A stretch of 18,080 nucleotides of DNA, taken from Candidatus Woesearchaeota archaeon (lineage in GTDB: Archaea; Nanobdellota; Nanobdellia; Woesearchaeales; SM23-78). The number at the start of each line of letters is the position of its first letter. The first letter of the stretch is position 1. Location of the stretch: contig JAFGBP010000040.1 in assembly GCA_016933095.1 (NCBI GenBank), positions 1-18,080 on the forward strand, read 5' to 3'. Below, piece after piece: positions 13,721-18,080 of the stretch. Under the pieces are notes generated by a model that had not been told where the DNA came from, ran no database searches, and saw nothing but the letters and a program-made list of their open reading frames with translations. The position numbers and the translations under genes were made by a program.

Positions 13721-14668
13721 TTATTGGGTGATGTTGCCTTTCGGAATAACGTTCTTGAGATCCTCTATGCTCTTCGCTTTTCCAGCAAATTTCCTTATCT
13801 CCCCTCCGCCTTTCATGCCTGTCGTGAAGTGTTGGAAGTGGAGCTTCACCCGAACCACATTCTCATTGTTCTTCTCGGCCAGGGTGATGTATTGCTTAAT
13901 CTGCGATACCCTCCTCTCGTCAGTCATCTCAGCATACTTTCCTTTCTTCAAGAAATCATTTATCTGCTGAAATATCATTGGGTTCTTCATTGCGCCGCGT
14001 CCTATCATCACGTAGTCGCAGCCGGTCTCCTCCATCATCCGAGCAGCGTCGTGAGGCCCAAAAATGTCTCCGTTCCCGATTACAGGTACGCTCACGAGTT
14101 CTTTCACCTGCTTTATTATGCTCCAGTCGGCTTTTCCGCTGTACCCCTGCACTTGCCATCGGGGATGCACTGTTATGGCTGCGGCCCCGGCGTCCTCGCA
14201 AACCTTCGCTATCTCAAGCGCGAGCACTTTCTTGGCGTCGAACCCCTTTCTGATCTTGACAGTGAAAGGAGTCTTCAATACCCCTGTGCATTCCCTTACG
14301 ATCTCCGCCACCCTGCTCTTTCGAAGCATGAGGACTGATCCCGCCCCTTGCCTGATTATCTTGGCAGCAGGACACCCTAAATTAAAGTCAATCACGTCAG
14401 GATGATAGTTCTCCTCGAGAAACACGGCTGCCTTTACGATCTCAGAAGTCTTCTGGCCGAACAGCTGGAGGCCAAAAGGCCTCTCTTCCTTTGATTGGTC
14501 GATCATGCTGATCGTCGCCTTGTTCTTGCGGGCTAGGGCAGGCGCGCTTATCATCTCAGAATAGGTCATGCCGCAGCCCATCTCCTTGCAGAGCAGCCTG
14601 TAAGGAAGGTCGTTTATCCCCGCCATGGGAGCGAGGATCGTCTTTGATGCTATTTTTGGGAAAGCCAT
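13721..14668 (-). CDS. dus: tRNA-dihydrouridine synthase
   Basis: FMN enzyme that reduces uridines in tRNA with NAD(P)H. 315 aa, normal length. The TIM barrel begins with ILAPMAG (11-17). DFNLGCPAAKIIRQGAGSVLM (94-114) carries catalytic C99. ITVHPR (165-170) and GNGDI (198-202), with IGRGAM (222-227) after it, are FMN-binding. Its first 19 nt overlap the end of the upstream transglutaminase-like gene. The first ~18-21 codons are repeated as a relic at 15809-15871. Both overlapping genes share the DNA that encodes MAFPKI here and WLSQK there. Confidence 0.95.
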   Translation of the reverse strand: MAFPKIASKTILAPMAGINDLPYRLLCKEMGCGMTYSEMISAPALARKNKATISMIDQSKEERPFGLQLFGQKTSEIVKAAVFLEENYHPDVIDFNLGCPAAKIIRQGAGSVLMLRKSRVAEIVRECTGVLKTPFTVKIRKGFDAKKVLALEIAKVCEDAGAAAITVHPRWQVQGYSGKADWSIIKQVKELVSVPVIGNGDIFGPHDAARMMEETGCDYVMIGRGAMKNPMIFQQINDFLKKGKYAEMTDERRVSQIKQYITLAEKNNENVVRVKLHFQHFTTGMKGGGEIRKFAGKAKSIEDLKNVIPKGNITQ

Positions 14669-15345
14669 CTTCTGAATCCTTGGCCTAGAAAACCTTCATA
14701 GTTTCTAAGCTCTTTTAAATATGTCCATCTTTGGCATTCTACTTTCCTTTCGGCAGGTAAGATTTGAACTGTGCATTCTGGAATGTACTCGTCTTTTTCA
14801 GTGGCCAGGCCGTAATTCCTGTTTATTTTAATTGAGAAAAGCTTTTTGTATTCTATTGAATTGTTTGGCAAGTCAAGGGTTGTCTCAAAAGGCTTCCACT
14901 TCCCCTCTATCTTTACCTCAAGCCATGCATGGTTAGTTTTGCTGTTATTGGCGTATCTCACTGAATCTAGCATTTGTTCGTTTCCTGTGGCTTTGACTAT
15001 TGTCTGAAAATTGGCATAAGTGAATCGAGAGAACTCTTCACAGTCCCCAATCTTTCTTTCCACTCTTTCCTCTATGGTGTGTCCTTCATTGTTGATTTGA
15101 GCATCAATATTGTTTGCTGTTATGATCTGGGCTATCTGAAGATATTCTAATGCTGTTCTCCCTCTTAGATCATGTTTTTGTAGTGTCTGGGGCAGATCCA
15201 TAGACTCAGTTATTACTTTGACGTCTTCTTCTCTCTGGTTGATCAGATAATTATCAGAGACTCTCGGCCCTAAAGCATTAAAGGCGTACAATGCTGACCA
15301 GAACAATGTCTCTTTGAAAACTCGTCCTATGAGCTTCTTTCTCAT
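14650..15345 (-). CDS. Membrane-anchored transglutaminase-like cysteine peptidase, copy 1
   Basis: 231 aa. The N-terminus MRKKLIGRVFKETLFWSALY and following residues suit a signal or membrane anchor. The core has the transglutaminase-like order: KIGDCEEFSRFTYANF with Cys102, NHAWLEV with His139, then W150 followed by FETT, where Glu154 stands at the place usually held by the third catalytic residue, Asp. D158 in LDLPNN is a nearby alternative. Enzymes of this fold cut or crosslink peptides, often at the cell surface. It overlaps dus by 19 nt and faces the small exported protein gene at 15479, 133 bp apart. A TATA box (15369-15375) 27 nt upstream of ATG suggests a leaderless mRNA. The second copy at 15853-16569 is clearly related but only about a third identical by eye. 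Confidence 0.8.
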   Translation of the reverse strand: MRKKLIGRVFKETLFWSALYAFNALGPRVSDNYLINQREEDVKVITESMDLPQTLQKHDLRGRTALEYLQIAQIITANNIDAQINNEGHTIEERVERKIGDCEEFSRFTYANFQTIVKATGNEQMLDSVRYANNSKTNHAWLEVKIEGKWKPFETTLDLPNNSIEYKKLFSIKINRNYGLATEKDEYIPECTVQILPAERKVECQRWTYLKELRNYEGFLGQGFRRWLSQK

Positions 15346-15478
15346 TTTAGAAGGGATTTTTTGATGGGATAAATACTTTTTCTTTTTACAATTATGCAGT
15401 CATTTCTTTCGGTTTCTTCGTGTTATTTTCGATTTTTTCAAAGATAGTTATTAATTACCCTTACACCTTACTTATCCT
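15346..15478. promoter_or_regulatory. Divergent promoter region of cassette 1
   Basis: Minus-strand TATTTAT (15369-15375) is 27 nt ahead of the peptidase ATG. Plus-strand TTATTAATTA (15448-15457) is 27 nt ahead of the small-protein ATG. Both spacings indicate leaderless transcripts. No shared operator palindrome was recognised. Confidence 0.5.
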
Positions 15479-15745
15479 ATGATGAACTATTTCAGAAAAT
15501 CAGCTCAAGATGGAAAAAAAGGGTTGCTATATGGGCATAAGAGGCACTTAATGCCTCTCGCTATACTTGCTTATGCTACTATTCAGTCAATCTGTTCTCC
15601 AACTCCCGTTATCGGAACTAGGGACTGCCCTTGCGCAGTAACGCCTCGCCAAGTATCGGTGGATGAAATATTTTATACCAACCAAGATAATGATATGCGT
15701 CTCTATAAGTCTACAGATGAGCTTCTTCCCGCTCGCAAACCTTAG
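15479..15745 (+). CDS. Small exported protein of cassette 1 (unrecognised)
   Basis: 88 aa (or one less from the second ATG). A basic stretch (GKKGLLYGHKRH) is followed by a hydrophobic run LMPLAILAYATIQSIC, like a signal peptide, and then about 50 polar residues with a TRDCPC motif. No family recognised. A TATA box at the right distance supports a real gene. The last 11 codons lie antisense over the pfkB-tail relic, so the C-terminus LLPARKP is set by that sequence. In cassette 2 the matching gene stops before pfkB. It may be a substrate, secreted peptide precursor or partner of the divergent peptidase; this is inference from position only. Confidence 0.5.
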   Translation: MMNYFRKSAQDGKKGLLYGHKRHLMPLAILAYATIQSICSPTPVIGTRDCPCAVTPRQVSVDEIFYTNQDNDMRLYKSTDELLPARKP

Positions 15746-15800
15746 ACGCGTTCTGAGCCCCCAGCTCTCCGCACCTCTGGACGGGCATCTTCTTAGGATA
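15711..15800 (-). pseudogene. Relic of the pfkB-family kinase 3' end
   Basis: On the minus strand this encodes KMPVQRCGELGAQNASKVCE then REEAHL and a stop, identical in protein to the last 26 residues of the intact kinase at 16940. In DNA, nine of these 26 codons differ, all synonymously, and the stop is TAG instead of TAA (about 88% nucleotide identity over 81 bp). Upstream of codon KM the match ends (PKK instead of LQK) near 15800. No start or catalytic part is present. Confidence 0.9.
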
Positions 15801-15808
15801 ATGAAAAC

Positions 15809-15871
15809 CAGACTTTTTATCCCTGCCATGGGGGCGAGGATCGTCTTTGATGCTAATCTTGGGAAAGCCAT
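15809..15871 (-). pseudogene. Relic of the dus 5' end
   Basis: On the minus strand ATG 15871 opens MAFPRLASKTILAPMAGI, matching dus residues 1-18 with only K5R and I6L. DNA identity is about 90% over 54 bp. Similarity fades after codon 18-21 and the frame then runs antisense through the pfkB relic, so no Dus protein can be made. Its first 19 nt overlap the end of peptidase copy 2, exactly as dus overlaps copy 1. The join to the pfkB relic lies at about 15801-15808. Confidence 0.9.
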
Positions 15872-16569
15872 GTGTCTTTTATCAAGGTCTCTATGATTCC
15901 AGGACTTAAAAATACTCCGTTGAAAGTGTAGTAGATCTTTCTTTGGTCTGGAAGAAGTATTTGTATTTTAAGATTTGGCTTATATAACTGTTCTTCAGAC
16001 GAAATACAGCCAATATTATTGAATTGATCTACGGAGGCGCTTGAAAAATATGGGTGATTATTGGGGATGTCATGCGCTGTCGTCTCATATATCTTCCACT
16101 CTTCTCCGATCTTGACTTCTAACCATGCATGCCCCCCTCGTATTCCCTTTCCCGGATCAACAAATTTTCCAGATGCATAACGGACATCTTTTGCCAGTTC
16201 CTCTAACCCTTTTTCTTTGATGATATACAAAAAGTTTGCGTAAGTGTATTGGCTAAATTGTGCACAATCCCCTTTTCGTGTCTCAAGGGTTTTTTCCAGG
16301 TCAAGAGGTTGGTCACGAAAATTATCAACGAGTGTTATATTATTCATTGTTATGAAATGGGCCATTCTTAAGTACGAGAGTGCTGACAGTCTTTTGTTGG
16401 ATTCTGGTTCAATATAGCTCCTTGCTCCCATGAATTCCGTGATCTGGGTTCGGGTTCTGGCTCTAAGAAATGACGATGGAACAATTACCTCCAGAAGCAC
16501 GTTGTTTGCCATGTATGCCAGGGTAAGGAAGCTTCCCAGTAGCATTATTTTCTTTGTTCTTCTTTTCAT
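15853..16569 (-). CDS. Membrane-anchored transglutaminase-like cysteine peptidase, copy 2
   Basis: 238 aa from ATG 16569. MKRRTKKIMLLGSFLTLAYM is a basic start plus hydrophobic anchor. The core repeats the copy 1 pattern: TRKGDCAQFSQYTYANFLYI with Cys102, GGHAWLEVKI with His147, and W followed by IYETT (Glu163) where Asp is usual; HDIPNN matches LDLPNN of copy 1. The frame can extend to ATG 16671 (34 more residues), but from 16569 the Cys falls at residue 102 in both copies and the N-termini align; promoter evidence is weak for either start. It ends WLSQD inside the dus relic, as copy 1 ends WLSQK inside dus. Confidence 0.75.
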   Translation of the reverse strand: MKRRTKKIMLLGSFLTLAYMANNVLLEVIVPSSFLRARTRTQITEFMGARSYIEPESNKRLSALSYLRMAHFITMNNITLVDNFRDQPLDLEKTLETRKGDCAQFSQYTYANFLYIIKEKGLEELAKDVRYASGKFVDPGKGIRGGHAWLEVKIGEEWKIYETTAHDIPNNHPYFSSASVDQFNNIGCISSEEQLYKPNLKIQILLPDQRKIYYTFNGVFLSPGIIETLIKDTWLSQD

Positions 16570-16669
16570 TGTCTGGCCTGGCTTTTTATTTTCTTGCAGT
16601 ATCCTTTTTCGGAAACTTTCCGAATAATCTGGAGTTGGTTTTATTAACCTCCGAAGGCTCAGTATCTGC
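16570..16669. promoter_or_regulatory. Divergent promoter region of cassette 2
   Basis: Plus-strand TTATTAA (16641-16647) lies 26 nt before the small-protein ATG at 16670, the same element and spacing as in cassette 1. On the minus strand only a weak A/T run (16583-16592) precedes ATG 16569. Confidence 0.4.
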
Positions 16670-16924
16670 ATGAACTTAAAAAAACCTCTGTTTATGGCGC
16701 TGGCAGCCGTATCCGTTTATGCTTCGGTAAGTAACCGTAACGTACAAGATTATGTCTTTTCAGGAGTGAATTATATTCATGATCTTCAAGACAACCCTTG
16801 CCACTTCTTCCATGCTCAAAAGGATTATCAACCAGAATCTTCACGTTCGATGAATCTGCCTGCTAAGAACTTAATTTCCCATTTGGAACATTCCTCTGAA
16901 GAATTTAGGGACTCCAAATCATAA
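16670..16924 (+). CDS. Small exported protein of cassette 2 (unrecognised)
   Basis: 84 aa. MNLKKPLFMALAAVSVYASV looks like a signal peptide (basic start, hydrophobic core, small residues before a possible cleavage site). A polar mature part of about 60 residues with one Cys and several His follows, ending EEFRDSKS. No family recognised and no clear sequence similarity to the cassette 1 protein, yet it has the same size, signal, orientation, promoter type and partner. It stops 15 nt before the pfkB stop, tail to tail. Confidence 0.5.
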   Translation: MNLKKPLFMALAAVSVYASVSNRNVQDYVFSGVNYIHDLQDNPCHFFHAQKDYQPESSRSMNLPAKNLISHLEHSSEEFRDSKS

Positions 16925-16939
16925 TAAGCGCATATCCGA

Positions 16940-17860
16940 TTACAGGTGTGCCTCTTCCCGCTCGCACACCTTAGAAGCGTTCTGCGCCCCTAGCTCTCCG
17001 CACCTCTGCACAGGCATCTTCTGAAGATACCCTGTGAGGAAGCCCGCAGCATATGCGTCTCCTGCACCGTTGGTGTTCACAAGCTTCGCAGGAGGCACGA
17101 TAGGTATCTCATAATTGACCCCTCCATGCCGGACAACAGAGCCCTTGGCGCCTTTCTTCAGGATGACGACAGTGCAGATCTGGCCGAGCTCCTCCAAGGC
17201 TTCGTAAGGTTTCTTCTTAGAATACGCTTCTGCCTCTTCCTCAGTGACGAACAGCACGTCAAGCTCCTTGATGAGCTCAGAGAGATGCTCCCTGATAGGC
17301 TCGATGATTCCCGGATCCGCCATGTCAAGACTGAGCTTCACACCATTCTCCTTGGCATGCTTCATGAGAGCCATCACGTTCGTCGGATTGGCAATTATCT
17401 CGTAGCCCGAAGTGAAGAGCATCTTCGCCCCTTCTACCTTTGACAAGTCGTACTTATGAACTACAGACACTCCAAGATTAGAAACTACTGCCCGCTCCTT
17501 ATCAGGGGTAATCATGACGTAACACACCCCGCTAGGACCATCTGCAGTCTCGACAAAAGACTTGATGCCAGCCTTCTCAAGATAATCTACATAAGCCTTG
17601 CCGTACTCGTCATTCCCGACAGTCGCAAAGAGGCCAGTCTTAAGCCCCAGCATCCTCGCCCCAAAGATCACGTTGGTAGGAGCTCCCCCTTGGGAGACGA
17701 CTCTTTTTCTTGATCCCTCAATCTTATGCAGTTCAGAAGAATCCACTTCAGGCTCTGACTTGTGAAAGCCCTTTTTGACGCCAATCCTCGCAACCTCGTC
17801 ATAAGACACGTTGAACGTAATGTCAGTGAGCGCGTTTGCCAAGCCTATTAGATCGACCAT
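16940..17860 (-). CDS. PfkB/ribokinase-family sugar or nucleoside kinase
   Basis: 306 aa. It has the Gly-rich substrate-side motif SQGGAPTNV (56-64) and the PfkB signature NTNGAGDAYAAGFLTGYL (262-279), where D268 is the catalytic base and GAGD the anion hole. The N-form of the signature and overall layout resemble adenosine-kinase-like members, so adenosine or another nucleoside is a possible substrate; a sugar cannot be excluded. Palindromic TATA CTTATAAG (17883-17890) is 27 nt ahead of ATG, so the mRNA is probably leaderless. The last 26 codons have a synonymously diverged copy at 15711. Confidence 0.9.
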   Translation of the reverse strand: MVDLIGLANALTDITFNVSYDEVARIGVKKGFHKSEPEVDSSELHKIEGSRKRVVSQGGAPTNVIFGARMLGLKTGLFATVGNDEYGKAYVDYLEKAGIKSFVETADGPSGVCYVMITPDKERAVVSNLGVSVVHKYDLSKVEGAKMLFTSGYEIIANPTNVMALMKHAKENGVKLSLDMADPGIIEPIREHLSELIKELDVLFVTEEEAEAYSKKKPYEALEELGQICTVVILKKGAKGSVVRHGGVNYEIPIVPPAKLVNTNGAGDAYAAGFLTGYLQKMPVQRCGELGAQNASKVCEREEAHL

Positions 17861-17882
17861 GAGAGTTTGAGAAACTTGGGGG

Positions 17883-17890
17883 CTTATAAG
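17883..17890 (-). promoter_or_regulatory. TATA box of the PfkB-family gene
   Basis: CTTATAAG, 27 nt before ATG 17860 and just past the stop codon of the gene entering from the right edge. Confidence 0.6.
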
Positions 17891-17897
17891 GTTTTTG

Positions 17898-18080
17898 CTA
17901 TTCTGATATTTTGTTCATTATTAGATCCAGAACTCTCCTTAATAAAACATCGCTGATGTAAATATGACAAATTCCAAATTCTTTTGTTCTTTTTTGTGTT
18001 GATACAAAGCTAAACTTGTTTTTTGGAAGTTTGGTTTTTTCAGACCAATACTTAATAACCTCATCTTTACTTTTCTTAGC
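17898..18080 (-). CDS. Partial gene, C-terminal 60 residues; HTH/LAGLIDADG-like C-terminus
   Basis: The minus strand is open from the window edge (18080) to TAG at 17898-17900. It encodes KKSKDEVIKYWSEKTKLPKN and on to KFSFVSTQKRTKEFGICHIY before a helical end (LLRRVLDLIMNKISE). The pattern of W-S-x-x-T-x-hydrophobic-P-x-x-x-F followed by K-x-F-G-hydrophobic-C-x-I resembles the C-termini of HTH or LAGLIDADG-type proteins frequent in CPR bacteria and DPANN archaea. The resemblance is from memory of the pattern only, and the N-terminal part is outside the window. Confidence 0.45.
   Translation of the reverse strand, partial: AKKSKDEVIKYWSEKTKLPKNKFSFVSTQKRTKEFGICHIYISDVLLRRVLDLIMNKISE

Noticed and set aside
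15587..15871. 94-codon minus ORF starting like Dus
   Set aside because: Only the first ~18-21 codons are Dus; the rest runs through the pfkB relic in the wrong frame and antisense to the small gene, so it is a chimera of relics, not a gene.

Overview
The window looks like a piece of an archaeal chromosome. The evidence is archaeal-type promoters (BRE/TATA boxes about 26-30 nt ahead of start codons, implying leaderless first genes), GGAGGTGAT-type Shine-Dalgarno (SD) sites only where a leader or operon position allows them, RNase HII, HtpX and DUF1704 genes, an AbrB-type regulator beside pyruvate phosphate dikinase, and small Cys-rich surface proteins. Together these suggest a DPANN-like lineage (Woesearchaeota or relatives); this placement is inference from gene content, not a phylogeny. 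No tRNA, rRNA, CRISPR array, transposase or origin was seen.

Left part (1-6500): threonine dehydratase (ilvA) and an SdpI/DUF1648 membrane protein on the plus strand; then, on the minus strand, an unrecognised coiled-coil membrane protein and a complete pyruvate phosphate dikinase (ppdK) whose start is preceded by a promoter, a leader of about 117 nt with a GNRA-capped hairpin, and a strong SD. Middle (6494-12026, all minus): an AbrB-family regulator broken by a single-base frameshift in a G run, with a palindrome at its promoter; a P-loop-like protein fused to a deoxyribosyltransferase-like domain; RNase HII; a three-gene operon of an XRE-type repressor and two small DUF2178-like membrane proteins with inverted repeats between TATA box and start; a DUF1704 metallopeptidase; HtpX protease.

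Right part (12100-18080) is more accessory and visibly AT-richer outside the housekeeping genes. A two-gene plus-strand operon encodes membrane-anchored surface proteins, the first with near-identical 144-bp Cys-rich repeats. Then comes the most interesting region. Between dus (tRNA-dihydrouridine synthase) and a PfkB-family kinase lie two copies of one cassette: a membrane-anchored transglutaminase-like cysteine peptidase (minus) divergent from a small exported protein (plus). Between the cassettes is a relic made of the last 26 codons of the pfkB gene joined to the first ~18-21 codons of dus. The locus therefore carries a tandem duplication, or capture of a second allele, of the unit [dus head - peptidase - small protein - pfkB tail]. 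The pfkB relic differs from the resident gene only synonymously, whereas the peptidases and small proteins between the scars are very different. This points to a variable cassette slot between two conserved genes.

The right edge holds the 3' end of another minus-strand gene, whose C-terminus resembles those of HTH/LAGLIDADG-like proteins.
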